Shown: positions 1-11,814 of the stretch, piece after piece
Position numbering within the stretch: position 1 is the stretch's first letter
Layout: each line of letters opens with the position of its first letter
DNA from: Schistocerca nitens
Taxonomy: Eukaryota; Arthropoda; Insecta; Orthoptera; Acrididae
Assembly: GCF_023898315.1 (NCBI RefSeq)
Contig: NC_064616.1
Span: forward strand, 705,837,389-705,901,388
Reading direction: 5' to 3'
Length of the DNA stretch: 64,000 nt
Program-made: the position numbers and the translations under genes
Notes under the pieces: generated by a model
What the model was told of the DNA's origin: nothing
Database searches by the model: none
The model's input: only the letters and a program-made list of their open reading frames with translations

Positions 1-362
1 AAGTAATTAAGCCCATCGAAACGCTTAGAAACTAACCTCTCGTCTGACGAAAACGGTCTAAAGACGCAGTGGCAATTTCTTCAGATCTGTTGACAATGAT
101 ATTTTGAGTTATCACTTTACTGAGTGACTGAAATGTAGTTCAGGTACCTGTGAACATAACAATATGTTAGAATTCATTTTCTAAATACGAACTATTACGG
201 TACTGTATGGCTACTTACATGTTAATTACACTATTAATATTTTCACAGTTGTTTCTTTAATACAAAATTAAAGCCAACGGAAGAAAAAACGTAAAACATA
301 CTTGCCAATGACAGGTTTGTTGCGATGCAATTTTCTGTGTTGACAGATGTAACTTTTTCATA
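1..362. other. AT-rich sequence without recognised gene
   Basis: No reading frame with recognisable protein similarity and no repeat structure is visible in this leading stretch. It borders the minisatellite. Confidence 0.4.
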
Positions 363-562
363 CAGTGGTAAGTCGCAGAAATCGCAGGAGTCACAGAAAT
401 CGCAGAAGTAGCAGAAGTCACAGAAATCGCAGAAGTAGCAGAAATCGCAGAAGTCACAGAAGTAGCAGAAATCGCAGAAGTCACAGAAGTAGCAGAAATC
501 GCAGAAGTCACAGAAGTAGCAGAAATCGCGGAAGTAGCAGAAATCGCAGAAATAGCAGTGGC
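363..562. repeat. Minisatellite of 9-bp related units
   Basis: About 200 bp are built from 9-bp words of the form AGAAATCGC, AGAAGTCAC and AGAAGTAGC in irregular order, giving a higher-order 18-27 bp period. Because the unit is a multiple of three, both strands carry open frames (Ser/Arg-rich on +, Ala/Thr/Ser/Ile-rich on -). These are by-products of the repeat and not evidence of a protein. Degenerate units continue to about 680 (AAATCGCAGTT words). Confidence 0.85.
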
Positions 563-2290
563 GGAGGGATACACGACCTATGTTCCTTAACTGCGACTCT
601 TAACTGCGACAAATCGCAGTTAAGAATAACAGATACTGAAAAGTAGCATTCACAGAAATCACTGATATCGGAAAATCGCAGTTTAGCCCATCACTAGTGA
701 TGAATATGTGCAAAATATTTTCCTGGTCTAGTCGCTGACTCTTTGACGAACCAACATACCAACTTATGGATCATTGGCCTTTTCTTTGTTGACAAAAACT
801 TTAAATTCAGTATTGTTTTTTCTTATATGTTAAATAAAAAAACCTGTGCTATCCTGATTTTTTTCTGTTTTTGCTTGATTTCCAGAACAATACATGAATG
901 TTGGTTTACTATGGCGCTGTATGCCAACACTATAAACATTGCAAGGCAAGTGGATAACACAGCCTTAAGAGGTTATTCTGTATCAAAATAATGTTTATAT
1001 TAAGTGGTGCAAAGCAGTCAGTCCCTTTTGGCTACTTTCCTCCAATTTTTAAAATATTTGAAACTTCAAAAATATCTTTTTGATGTCTTTCTATGTTGCT
1101 AGGTAGTTTTTACATTGTTTTTGAATAGACTAACCACATTTTCAAAACCCATTTTACAAAACAGCTACGCTTTACATGGTTTTGCTCAAAACACTGTCCA
1201 AAAATTGTGCATAGTCACCCCACGGTATGGTACTCTCTAACTACCATGAGTGGCAGTGTCACACCTTAAATAATCTGCTATCAACCCAGCCAAATTCCCT
1301 TCCTTCTTGATATGAAGTCCACAACTCATAAAATCATATCTGGCAGTAGCATCAGCATAAGCCAAACCTATTTTTGACCCCATTACTGAGAAAATACATT
1401 TACTGTTTCCCTCACTGTATGTAATTTATAGATGTCTATACAGAAATTAATGTACTGCTCTATTGAGCAGTATCATTCACAAATGTAATGTTATATGCAA
1501 GAATGGTTATCATATTTATAGAAGGCAGCTTCATTTACCTAATATTTCCTATTTGCACAGCATCTACTTCCAAGTAGCATAAAGGGCATAAGAAAGACTT
1601 TATTATATGGAAATAAATTAAAATATTCATAAGATTCTTCTAAATCTTTTACAATGTGGTGTGTGTAACATCATTGTAAAATTCGAGGCAATGACAAAGA
1701 GATCGCCGACAAAACTATTACTAACCTCCTTGTTACTGCTACTGCTTCTATGTCTTCTACCATTGGGTACAAATATTACTTTATGGCTTCTACCAAGGAT
1801 GCTGTATTTAGCTACCATCTAAGACTTGTGTCTAAAACCTGATTTGCAACTATGGCTCTATGGAGCCAATCTCTCATCGAGAGAGCCGAAGCTGTACAAT
1901 GTAGCAGACAGAAAATATGCACTGTTCAGTGGATGGTTGCCTGACATCTTGTGGCGTATGTGGTCTGTTGTGTATCTGTCAAGTGTGTATCTGTCGCTGT
2001 CATTGATATCTTTGAGATGTGGTGAAAGTGCAAAGATTTTCTCCTTCTTAAACTTGGACAGTACTATGAGAAATATGATGAATGAAGATAAAAAGTACAC
2101 ATGTATTTCTTACTAACCCTCAGTTAAATCTTAAAATAAAACCAAAACCCGTCTGTAAAACTGTGAGATTAATAAATAAAGAAACAATGGAGACATACAG
2201 GCAGAAGACTAGTGGCCTGGTCTGAAATATATAATACAGCAGATATTAACTTGAAATAAAATGTGTTTATTAAATGAGCTACATGTCTTC
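563..2290. other. No recognised gene or element
   Basis: AT-rich sequence with only short chance frames. I see no motif, terminal repeat or protein similarity that I can defend. Confidence 0.4.
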
Positions 2291-2299
2291 CTGAGGAAG

Positions 2300-4190
2300 C
2301 GTTTTATAAGAAAAGTGTTAGACAAAACCAGCGTAACTCTATATTTAAGCCACTGATTACTCAGGGCAACAAGATTTTATGTAAAATGAAAGAGGAGTTG
2401 TGTACATAAAAATCCAAAAGAGTGTACTTAAAAGAGGAAACTGATAAATCTAACAATCAAATGAAAACCATATGGAAATGTATGAAAAATGAGACAGGGA
2501 ACAGTTCATCTGTCGAAAAAATGACTAGTATGAGGAATGGGTACAATTAAGTGCAGATCCTGAACTTGTGGCTAATATTTTCTACAATCATTTCTTAACA
2601 GTTACAAATTCAGTGGGGTGTTTGAGTTCTGTAAATAAATCTACAGAATTCTTATATAACACTTCAACTAACTAAATACATGAGATGCCTGTTCAGAAAA
2701 AGACTGTGAAGGAAATAGGAAAAGTAAGTCTGTCTTTAAAAAGCAAAAATTCTGCTGGGGTTGATAACATTTTCAGTAAATTATTGAAATATTGTTGTAG
2801 AGAAATAAGTAAAGTCCTGTGGCCTTTTTTTATGTCACTTGAGCAAGGAATACTCTCTTGACTTACATGATCAATATATAAAAAGGGTGAAAAGGCAGAT
2901 GCTATGAACTATAGATTAGTTTCATTACTCTAAGTTTTTTCTAAGGTAGTGAATAACTTGATGCACAGTGGAATGGTTGAACATCATACTAAATACAACT
3001 TCCTCGAGAATAGCCAGTTTGACTTTCAGAAAGAAGTATGAACAGAAAATACAGTATATCCATTTGTTGAAAATGTCTTGCAATCCATAAATGACAATAT
3101 GAAGACAGCTGGAACATTTTGTGACCTGTCAAAAGCTTTGGACACCATATTCTCCTGAATAAAGTTAAAACCTTAGGAATGATGGGGACATTGACTGTGT
3201 GGTATAAAGCAGAAAGTAATCATGGAAGGAATGCATGGTGGAAATGTACCTTCAGACTAGCGCTCCATTGCCACTGCAGTGCTCAAAGCTCAGTATTAGG
3301 CTCAATGCTTTTTCTAATTTTACAAATGATTTACGACTGTGCACAGAACACGGAAAGATCACCATGTTTACTGATGACACCTCTACATCAGTTAATAATC
3401 CTTCACGAAATATAATAAGTGAGATAGTAAATAAGGCATTTGCAGATGTGGTAAACTGGTTTGAAATTAATGGGCTTTCAGTCAATCTAAAAAACAAAAA
3501 TTATGTTATTTTTCCTCTAAAATACTAATGCTGCAGACGAAACAAATCTAAAAATTGGTGAGCAGCAGATTTTAAAGATTGAGTCCTAGTTTTTGGGTCT
3601 GCATATAGACAGAAAACTGAAGTGGCACTGCTATACACAAGATCTATGCAAAAGATTAAGCACAGCAACATTTGCCTTAAGAATAATATTTGACAGCTGG
3701 GAGATGAGCACAGTAAAACTGCATGTTTTGGCTATTTTTATCCATTTATTATTTATGATATAACATTGTGGGGAAATAAAATGCTAGCAAAGAAAGTGTT
3801 CTATACACAGAAGCAAGCTCTAAGAATTATGTGTGGAGTCTCTACTGGTTTGAAGGTCTTCAGAACTTTCCAGTAGTTCCTCAATATGTTTTACCCTTAC
3901 ATGCTTTGTTACTACAAGTAGCAGACTACTTGAAACCAATACTTCAAATCATAATGATACCCAGAGGAAACTTGATATTCACTATGACATAAAAAAAGAT
4001 AGTGTGGTGCAGAAGGAGGTTCTGTACGATGGCACCAAGACTTTTAATGCCCTCCCATTACCAATTAAAAGTCTCGTTGGGAACAAGCATACATGTAAAG
4101 AAAAACCAAGGCAATTACTATTATGTGGATCTTCTTCAGCTTCTTTTGTTTCATGCGACTTTGAGGTACATTAAACCAAATAATTTTTAA
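2300..4190 (+). mobile_element. CR1-like LINE fragment, copy 1 (reverse transcriptase)
   Basis: A decayed non-LTR retrotransposon in + orientation. Translated pieces show the reverse-transcriptase order of the CR1/Daphne-type LINEs: a block reading like NYRLVSLL..FSKVVNNL near 2910, FCDLSKALDTI near 3125, FTDDTSTSV (the catalytic FADD box with the first A changed to T) near 3365, and VVNWFEINGLSVNL near 3450. The ITLWGNK-type thumb segment follows near 3765. Stops and frame changes are frequent, so it is a pseudogene copy. The same protein style recurs on the - strand at 31.6-34.7 kb and 52.6-55.5 kb. Its 3' end abuts the 3' end of an oppositely oriented RTE LINE. Clade assignment from memory; LINE identity is firm. 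Confidence 0.8.
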
Positions 4191-4607
4191 TGTTCTGTGC
4201 CTTTCTATTAGCCCAGTATTGTTTTATTCTTTCTTGTCTTCTTTTACTTTCTTCTTCAGAGATTTGTATCATTCATTTGATTTTCATTTTACTTGGGACT
4301 GTGCTTTCTTGTTGTTAGTTACTTTTTTGCAGTTTTATCTATGAGCATATTTCCTTTGATTTGGAGTTCTCTTAAGTCCTTCTTCGTTTCCTTAAACCAG
4401 TCTGACTGGTTTTTTTTTGTTGCAGAAGTAATCAGAATTTATATTTGTTAATCTATTTGGGTTCAGTCTGAGAATGAGTCCATAAAAATTAATTCTTCTT
4501 TTCCTCATTGTGTCTGAGAATTTTTCGATGGTTTGGTAGATGGTTTTGTATCTGACATGGATTATTTTCTTTGTTATGAAATTTGGGGCGAAGGATTTTT
4601 CTTAATA
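2800..4607 (+). repeat. Tandem duplication, unit 1 (about 1.81 kb)
   Basis: This unit recurs head-to-tail at 4608-6620. By eye there are roughly 15 substitutions over 1.8 kb plus a 2-bp T-tract difference, so identity is about 99 percent. The unit covers the 3' half of the CR1-like LINE (+) and the last 0.4 kb of an RTE LINE (-). The junction TTCTTAATAGAGAAATAA joins the unit end (TTCTTAATA at 6612-6620) to the unit start (TAGAGAAATAA at 2798) over a 2-bp TA microhomology. Unit 1 keeps the unoccupied SINE target site near 2876. Confidence 0.95.
4190..4607 (-). mobile_element. RTE LINE C-terminal end, copy 1
   Basis: Read on the - strand, this piece gives the C-terminal tail typical of RTE-type LINE proteins: ERKILRKIL...PKF, then a FYG..LRLNPNRL-like segment, then FKETKKDLRELQI. 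It is the duplicated part of the longer RTE element whose body lies at 6.2-9.4 kb. It is broken and ends at the duplication junction. Confidence 0.7.
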
Positions 4608-6205
4608 GAGAAATAAATAAAGTCCTGTGGCCTTTTTTTATGTCACTTGAGCAAGGAATACTCTCTTGACTTACATGATCAATATATAAAAAGCCGGCAG
4701 AAGTGGCCGTGCGGTTAAAGGCGCTGCAGTCTGGAACCGCAAGACCGCTACGGTCGCAGGTTCGAATCCTGCCTCGGGCATGGATGTTTGTGATGTCCTT
4801 AGGTTAGTTAGGTTTAACTAGTTCTAAGTTCTAGGGGACTAATGACCTCAGCAGTTGAGTCCCATAGTGCTCAGAGCCATTTGAACCAATATATAAAAAG
4901 GGTGAAAAGGCAGATGCTATGAACTATAGACTAGTTTCATTACTCTCAGTTTTTTCTAAGGTAGTGAATAACTTGATGCACAGTGGAATGGTTGAACATC
5001 ATACTAAATACAACTTCCTCGAGAATAGCCAGTTTGACTTTCAGAAAGAAGTATGAACAGAAAATACAGTATATCCATTTGTTGAAAATGTCTTGCAATC
5101 CATAAATGACAATATGAAGACAGCTGGAACATTTTGTGACCTATCAAAAGCTTTGGACACCATATTCTCCTGAATAAAGTTAAAACCTTAGGAATGATGG
5201 GGACATTGACTGTGTGGTATAAAGCAGAAAGTAATCATGGAAGGAATGCATGGTGGAAATGTACCTTCAGACTAGCGCTCCATTGCCACTGCAGTGCTCA
5301 AAGCTCAGTATTAGACTCACTGCTTTTTCTAATTTTACAAATGATTTACGACTGTGCACAGAACACGGAAAGATCACCATGTTTACTGATGACACCTCTA
5401 CATCAGTTAATAATCCTTCACGAAATATAATAAGTGAGATAGTAAATAAGGCATTTGCAGACGTGGTAAACTGGTTTGAAATTAATGGGCTTTCAGTCAA
5501 TCTAAAAAACAAAAATTATGTTATTTTTCCTCTAAAACACTAATGCTGCAGACGAAACAAATCTAAAAATTGGTGAGCAGCAGATTTTAAAGATTGAGTC
5601 CTAGTTTTTGGGTCTGCATATAGACAGCAAACTGAAGTGGCACTGCTATACACAAGATCTATGCAAAAGATTAAGCACAGCAACATTTGCCTTAAGAATA
5701 ATATTTGACAGCTGGGAGATGAGCACAGTAAAACTGCATGCTTTGGCTATTTTTATCCGTTTATTATTTATGATATAACATTGTGGGGAAATAAAATGCT
5801 AGCAAAGAAAGTGTTCTATACACAGAAGCAAGCTCTAAGAATTATGTGTGGAGTCTCTACTGGTTTGAAGGTCTTCAGATCTTTCCAGTAGTTCCTCAAT
5901 ATGTTTTTCCCTTACATGCTTTGTTACTACAAGTAGCAGACTACTCGAAACCAATACTTCAAATCATAATGATACCCAGAGGAAACTTGATATTCACTGT
6001 GACATAAAAAAAGATAGTGTGGTGCAGAAGGAGGTTCTGTACGATGGCACCAAGACTTTTAATGCCCTCCCATTACCAATTAAAAGTCTCGTTGGGAACA
6101 AGCATACATGTAAAGAAAAACCAAGGCAATTACTATTATGTGGATCTTCTTCAGCTTCTTTTGTTTCATGCGACTTTGAGGTACATTAAACCAAATAATT
6201 TTTAA
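4608..6205 (+). mobile_element. CR1-like LINE fragment, copy 2
   Basis: Same reverse-transcriptase remnant as at 2.8-4.2 kb, including FTDDTSTSV near 5380 and WFEINGLSVNL near 5470. It shares the same disabling changes as copy 1, showing that the LINE was already dead when the segment duplicated. Interrupted by the SINE at 4694-4887. Confidence 0.8.
4694..4887 (+). mobile_element. tRNA-derived SINE
   Basis: A 194-bp insertion with a tRNA-like head. A-box-like TGGCCGTGCGGT lies near 4704 and a canonical B box GGTTCGAATCC near 4760, 40-50 bp apart as in a pol III promoter. The tRNA-unrelated body ends in CTCAGAGCCATTTGAACC rather than poly-A. It is flanked by perfect 13-bp direct repeats AATATATAAAAAG (4681-4693 and 4888-4900). 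The paralogous site in unit 1 (near 2875) carries a single, empty copy of this target. This is a SINE head, not a functional tRNA gene. Confidence 0.93.
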
Positions 6206-6760
6206 TGTTCTGTGCCTTTCTATTAGCCCAGTATTGTTTTATTCTTTCTTGTCTTCTTTTACTTTCTTCTTCAGAGATTTGTATCATTCATTTGATTTTC
6301 ATTTTACTTGGGACTGTGCTTTCTTGTTGTTAGTTACTTTTTTGCAGTTTTATCTATGAGCATATTTCCTTTGATTTGGAGTTCTCTTAAGTCCTTCTTC
6401 GTTTCCTTAAACCAGTCTGACTGGTTTTTTTGTTGCAGAAGTAATCAGAATTTATATTTGTTAATCTATTTGGGTTCAGTCTGAGAATGAGTCCATAAAA
6501 ATTAATTCTTCTTTTCCTCATTGTGTCTGAGAATTTTTCGATGGTTTGGTAGATGGTTTTGTATCTGACATGGATTATTTTCTTTGTTATGAAATTTGGG
6601 GCAAAGGATTTTTCTTAATATCTTTCTTTCTTTCATCTCCAGCCTTTTAACTGCACCATGATTGGGGTGGCTGTGCTTAGGCTGCATGCAATGATTCTGG
6701 TTTGATTAGTATATTGTAATGTCTTATTTTTGCATTCCGTGAGAGGGACTTTTTGTTATA

Positions 6761-7925
6761 CATGATCCAGCCACATTAATGTGGTCACAATCTGTGTTCG
6801 ACCTCGATGTGTAATAAAAACTCACCGTCAGCAGGTGGCAGCTCCAGCAGAACATGGTATGTGAAGCATGTAGGGGAATGCAGAAAACAGGGCAGTTGTT
6901 GTCATAATGCAGGAAGAGAGCGATTTATCAGATGTCCAAAAGGGTATAATCAGTGGCTTTCAGGCAAAGGGTGTAAACCCTTCCAGAATGCCTAAGTTTG
7001 TAAACTGTTCACATGCCACCATGGTTAAAGTATATCATGCAGGGCAAAATGGGGCAAAACCGATACAGAGTCAACTGTAGTGTACCAAGGGGTATAGATG
7101 TCAGGGGTGAACGACGGCTCTGGAGAATTTTAGGGACAAATAGAGATGCAACTGTTAAACAGTTGAACACACACATGATCCAAGGGGCTACCAACAATGT
7201 CTCTTCAACGACCATACAGCAAATAATGCTGTGCATGGGCCTCTGCAGCAGCCACCTGAGTCGTGCACCCATGCTTCCAGCTGTTCATCAGTGACAAAGG
7301 CTGGAATTTGCACGCCATTAACGCAGCTAGACACTCACTGAGTGGTGACAGATGACCATTTCAGATGAATCACGCTTTATGCTCCACTTGACAGGAAGCA
7401 GAGACCCTGCAACAATCTTTGGAAGGATCCAGGCCGGAGGAGGGAGCATTATAGTCTGGAGAATGTTTTTGTGGCATTCTCTCAGTGATCTCATCATCTG
7501 GAAAGGCCCAACGGATCAACGCAAGTATGCACATATTCTTGGGGACCACGTCCACTCTTACACACAGTTCGTTTTTCCTCGACACGATGGCATCTACCAG
7601 AAGGACAATGCAATGTATCACACAGCTTACAGTGTATGTGCTTATTCAAAGAGAACCAGCATGAGATTAGCATATGCCCCAAGCAACTGAAATACCTTGA
7701 TTTAAATCTAACTGAGAATTAGTCTGGCCACCTCGAGCGAGCTGTTTGTGCTGTAGATCCTCAACCAAGAAACTTAGTGCAGCTGGCCACAGCACTGGAA
7801 TCCACATGGGGCCACATCCAGAACATCACGGACTCTCTTCCTGCAGGTCTTGCAGTTGTCTGTGCTGTGAAAAGTGGTTGTCCACTATTTTGACAGGTGG
7901 TTGTTACGTTAATTTGAGTGGACAG
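6761..7925 (+). mobile_element. Tc1-like DNA transposon, degraded
   Basis: About 1.17 kb bounded by imperfect inverted ends: TGATCCAGCCACATTAATG at the left, and the right end reads on the other strand as TGTCCACTCAAATTAACG. The interior gives Tc1-type transposase pieces: a helix-turn-helix part (RGERRLWRILGTNRDATVKQL) near 7107, ISDESRF near 7357 (first catalytic Asp kept), and QKDNAMYHTAYS near 7600 (second Asp kept). Frameshifts separate the blocks, so it cannot encode a working enzyme. It sits inside the RTE LINE, splitting its C-terminus (6620-6760) from the RT core (7926 onward). Confidence 0.75.
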
Positions 7926-8424
7926 TGTTTAACTTTATGTCTTCCAGATTCCTTTGTCTTTCTCTCGAGAGTATTCCAGCTGATCCATTCTTCAAGATAT
8001 TTGAATTCTTTGACGACCTCTAGTTTTTGTTCTCCCACTTTAAAATTTAATGGAAGGTTTTTGTGTTCGTCATTATCTTGGTCATTTAGAAGGATATTTT
8101 CAGATCTATTTTGTCTGCTTGTTTTTGTCGTTCGAATGTCTCTTCTTTGGCTTCTTCCTAGGTCTCTGCTAGTAGGGCCATATCATCTGCAAAGGCTGGA
8201 CAATTGTGATACCTTTGTTTTTTGTTCCTCATGGGATTCCACTTCGGATTTTGGTATTCATTATGACTAATTTTTCTGGGGCGCAGTTAAATATCAGTGG
8301 GGAGAGTCCATGTTCGTGCCCTACCACAGTTTTTATCTCAAAAGGGTCGGAGAGTTCCCCCACGAGTTTGACTTTGGAGTATGTGTTGGTAAGAGTTTCT
8401 GTGACTAGGTAGAGGTGAGGAATT

Positions 8425-8760
8425 CCTCTCTAGCTGAAAACGTTTGTAGCATTATGGGCAACGACCTCAAACCATCTTGGGCTTTCGATGATCTAAAACA
8501 CCAAATGGACAGAATTTAGCACAATATCCCTCAGGAGGGCATCCGACAATTCTTTCAGTCGATGCCAACTCGAATAACTTCTTGCATAAGGGCCAGAGAT
8601 TTTTTCCTTGAATAAATGATGCAAATTTTATGAAATTTTAGTAATTTATTTTTCTGCATATCTGTATCACATCCACCGAGTTCCGTCCAATTAAGATAAT
8701 TTCTTCCTGGTTCATGGTTTTCTTTTGGCTTAGAGTGCATTTTTGTCTATTATCAAACCA
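8425..8760 (+). mobile_element. Tc1-like remnant (3' end only)
   Basis: A translated stretch reads HNIPQEGIRQFFQSMPTRI then SCIRARD, matching the C-terminal WNNIPQ...LIRSM..R....I.ARGG pattern of Tc1-like transposases. The A/T-rich end with a TTCCGTCCAATTAAGATAATT segment near 8680 resembles the end of such elements. Upstream transposase parts are absent. It interrupts the RTE LINE (-). Confidence 0.5.
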
Positions 8761-9430
8761 GTTCCAATGTGAGGTGTGTTTTTCAAAATTGTTTTGTCTA
8801 CCTTTCCTTTGTAAATTCTGAAGGCTCCTGAATCAAAACCGTTTTCATCAATGAATCTAGTTCTTGTAGGGCCATTATGAGAATTTTGTATTTCTTGAGA
8901 ATGTCTTTAAGATGTATTAATTTTCCAGGTTTTGAAGAGAATTTACTTTGGAAGTAGCTGTGTAACTTTGTTTTTCATACTTCATCTCACATAAAGTTCC
9001 AAGTCACTCTGCCTCATCTCTGTGTAATGCTGCAAACTCCCCAAAATCTGTTTGTCTGCTTGTGCACTTTGGTGCAGTTGATTGTCCAGCTGGGGTAATG
9101 TGTTTGATGCATAATATTATGTATAGGGTTGCTGTTATTGTTAGAGCCACTGGATTACGACCACAGTTGTTAGACCTTGAGGTTTTTCTCAGATGACCCA
9201 AACCTGGGGAATAGGCACTGACCAAAGACCACCAGATTTGGGGTCAGCCACCTTTGGATTTTGATTTCCATGTTGTTCCATAGATGGTATTTTATTTCCC
9301 ACCTACCCTGCATATCTACAGTGCCTTCCCCTATCCACCACCTGAGGATGTATCTGGTAGGGGAACAGAAACCGCCTGGGTTCATAGATCTTATTATAGT
9401 ACAGATTAATTTCGTGGCCACAATGCATAA

Positions 9431-9944
9431 CATTCTGATACAACTGTAATTGAAACAGGTGATTTAGCAATAATGATGAACATAGACTGTGATATATATC
9501 ATCTCATATGAAACATATGTTTGTTTGCATGTTTATTTTAAAAATATGTCATAACTTGAAACAACTGGTACGAGGAGTTAGCAACTGCCAACTAGAGGAT
9601 TTTTATGTCTGTTATGTTATTAGATTGCCTGTAATTTTAAGAAGTGATCTGTATGGGAAAATATGTGTTTGTTGCCATAAAAATACTATGTTTCTTATAT
9701 TGCATAAATGCTGTCAATAGCTTTAAAGTAGTGTACATATTATCTCTTTAGTATGCATAAAACTAATTTTTGTTACGTGCGTGGTGGAGCCATCATTCTT
9801 TCTTTATGTGCAGCATAACTGAAATTCAAATATATGTATATCTGTATATTCCTAAGTGAAGTAAGGTATTGTAGCATATATTTTAAACTATCATAAGTTC
9901 AATGTACTTATGTACTAAACAATAAATTTCTAAAAACTGACTTG
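9431..9944. other. No recognised gene
   Basis: AT-rich sequence with short chance frames. Probably LINE 3' UTR of the tail that follows, but no coding similarity is visible. Confidence 0.3.
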
Positions 9945-10011
9945 TTATGTATCTGGTGATCTGTTCACATATGGATCTATGGAACATGAAATAAATAAAT
10001 AAACAAAAATA
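9945..10011 (+). repeat. LINE 3' tail with (AAAT)n
   Basis: The stretch GATCTATGGAACATGAAATAAA ending in an AAATAAATAAA tract resembles, in the same sense, the ends of CR1-like LINEs seen in reverse near 52.65 kb (GGAACAATAAATAAATAAA). It is interpreted as the 3' end of a 5'-truncated insertion. Confidence 0.5.
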
Positions 10012-10796
10012 ATATATGTTCAGAGTACAGAGCAAGTTGTGATTATAACAAAAATCTTAGGAAACACGTATCACAGGCATGTATGGGAAAGTTAAGGAAT
10101 ATAACTCCACAATTAAAGAAGCAAATGTCTTGTAAATATTTGTGTAGTTCATATGGGAAACCGTTCAACCTGGAGTGCAGTTTAACATACAATGGAAGAA
10201 GTGGACATGCATTAATGAGTAGTTGTATGAAAATGAAATGTCCATTGTGTGGTGTTCCAGTCCTTTCGAAAATATGCTATTAGCCTATGATCACTTGTCA
10301 GTTAAATAGTCTATGTCCATCATATTAGAAGAGACTGAATTTGCATATTTTTAGGAATTCAGTGACTGTAAACAGCAAACAGAGAGAAACACAGTCTCAC
10401 TTTCTGTCAAAAAGTATGCATTGTATTGTACTGACGACAATGTCACATAGCATTTCTTTCTATGTCATCATTCAGGATGAAACCTATCTATAAGTAAGGG
10501 TAAATGCTACATGAAAACCAAAAGGACTCACAAAAATAGGAGGAAGACAAGGTTTTTCTTCCAGCATTGAAGTAACTGAAGCTGAAGACAGCAGGTGCTA
10601 AGTAGAACAAGTGTTTCTTCATGTGGAACGGCAAAATTAGTTGTTTAAGTTTGACAGGTGTAGAAAGAAACATGTTAGCTGTTGACATTGCCAAAAGCAA
10701 ACGGAATTCTATTCTATGTGATACTCAACAAAATAAGAGACAGTTTATCTGATTCCATGCTAAAACGATTCTCCCTGGTAACACATAAAGTAAAAA
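10012..10796. other. Unassigned, possible 5' part of a Mutator-like element
   Basis: A frame at 10083-10283 (+) ends with a CPLCG word that could be half of a zinc finger. Nothing else is recognisable. Its position directly before the Mutator-like transposase piece makes a common origin possible but unproven. Confidence 0.25.
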
Positions 10797-11300
10797 GTGT
10801 ACAACACTGAGCAGTATAACAATCAACATTTTGATGTCACAGGTCATAAAGACAATAGCACCAGTGTAGAAATATTTGTAAACAAAGTCAATGCTATCAA
10901 TAAATCTTCAGTGTTGTTCTGCAAGCCACAACATACAAGTAGCCCATGTCATCCTCTCTTGAAAAAACAACATTTTGTCATTATTATGAATAGTGCTCAG
11001 TGTGAAATTTTGAAGAAGCACGGCTGTGATTGGATCTGCATTGATGGAACTAGTGGTTACGGTTTTTATTTAATTATACTTTTTGCGCTTGTCGATATGA
11101 AACAAGGTTTTCCTTGTGCTTTCTTTATTTCAGACGCGTCTAACCAAGAGTTGTTATCACTATTTTTTTAGTGAAACAAAGACTCAAGGAGAAAAAATAT
11201 GTCTTCAGGTGTCTTGTATCACATTTATGTGAGCCATTTTATAATGCTTAGCTTCCACAAATGGAAGAACCAGTGGGAAGTTCGGAGTTTGATATGTGAA
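10797..11300 (+). pseudogene. Mutator-like (MULE) transposase fragment
   Basis: The frame at 10797-11171 (124 codons) contains FVIIMNSAQCEILKKHG, then CIDGTSGYGFYL, then VDMKQGFPCAFFISDAS and ELLSLFF. This matches the MULE transposase core, in which the Asp of IDGT is the first catalytic residue and the MxxGFPCAFLIS segment follows. Shortly after the stop, another frame gives EPFYNA, like the FYNAW block that follows in the family. Only this core survives; no terminal inverted repeats were found. DNA transposon relic rather than host gene. Confidence 0.65.
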
Positions 11301-11539
11301 GGAGAAGTTATAACTTTTGAGCATGTATTTCCTTTATCACTGAAGTGACTGATTTCAGGTTTTGGTACAGCTGTGTTTGGGTTGTATTGCCAAGAATATT
11401 GGTCAAAATACAGCAAGTTTTGTGCATACTTTCACAGAACCAACAACACACACTAGTACACATATTGAAAGAATCCACAGAACAACTATACATATATTTT
11501 CATGACAAAAATTTGACACGTCTCTGCAAATATATTCAC

Positions 11540-11785
11540 ACATTAATGTCAATTCACACTGGCTGTCACATCACGACACATCACGTCACATCAAAATGTT
11601 CCACAATTCATTTCAAATGCTAGGATTCACACAGAACATCAATGAACTGTTCCATCACATAAAGGTTTCTCGGGAAGAACGTTTTCATGGTGGCGTCGTT
11701 TTCTAAAATCGGAAGTTAACCTATTTTCGCCACATTGACTCATGTTGTTGTAGTGGATTTAGTGCTTTTGCATCTTCGCAATCTT
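11540..11785 (+). repeat. Dispersed repeat, inverted partner of 28143-28375
   Basis: The reverse complement of this segment aligns along about 240 bp with 28143-28375. Shared landmarks are GCTAAATCCACTAC, AGGTTAACTTCCGAT, GAGAAACCTT and GCCAGTGTGAATT. It contains a run of ACATCACG-type words. No coding capacity. Probably a MITE-type or non-autonomous family; superfamily not determined. Confidence 0.75.
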
Positions 11786-11814
11786 AATCTTTTTTATTTT
11801 TTTAAGTTGCTTTG

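Larger units (their letters stand above)
4608..6620 (+). repeat. Tandem duplication, unit 2 (with SINE insertion)
   Basis: Second copy of the 1.8 kb unit, 205 bp longer than unit 1. The difference is accounted for by a 194-bp SINE plus its 13-bp target duplication minus 2 bp of a T tract. It contains CR1-like LINE copy 2 (to about 6205) and the start of the RTE LINE (-). Confidence 0.95.
6205..9430 (-). mobile_element. RTE-type LINE, broken and interrupted
   Basis: Fragments of one RTE-type non-LTR retrotransposon read leftward. From its 5' side: a GLGHLRKTSRS-type leader near 9190, endonuclease text (RIYKGKVDKTILKNTPHIGTG) near 8780-8860, a GLSPLIFN-type RT block near 8290, the catalytic FADDMAL box near 8185, and the C-terminal ERKILRKIL tail near 6630. 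Much of the endonuclease-RT linker is missing. A Tc1-like remnant lies at about 8425-8760 and a second Tc1-like element at 6761-7925. RTE proteins carry endonuclease and reverse transcriptase in one ORF. The far 5' limit (9230-9430) is uncertain. Confidence 0.7.

Noticed and set aside
257-646. Ser/Arg-rich and Ala/Thr/Ser-rich open frames
   Set aside because: Both come from the same 9-bp minisatellite read on opposite strands; no flanking coding signal.
4694-4770. Functional tRNA gene
   Set aside because: Has A- and B-box-like sequence but lacks a proper cloverleaf acceptor stem and sits inside a SINE with a target duplication.
10083-10283. Zinc-finger host gene
   Set aside because: Only a single CPLC word is present, without the paired histidines.
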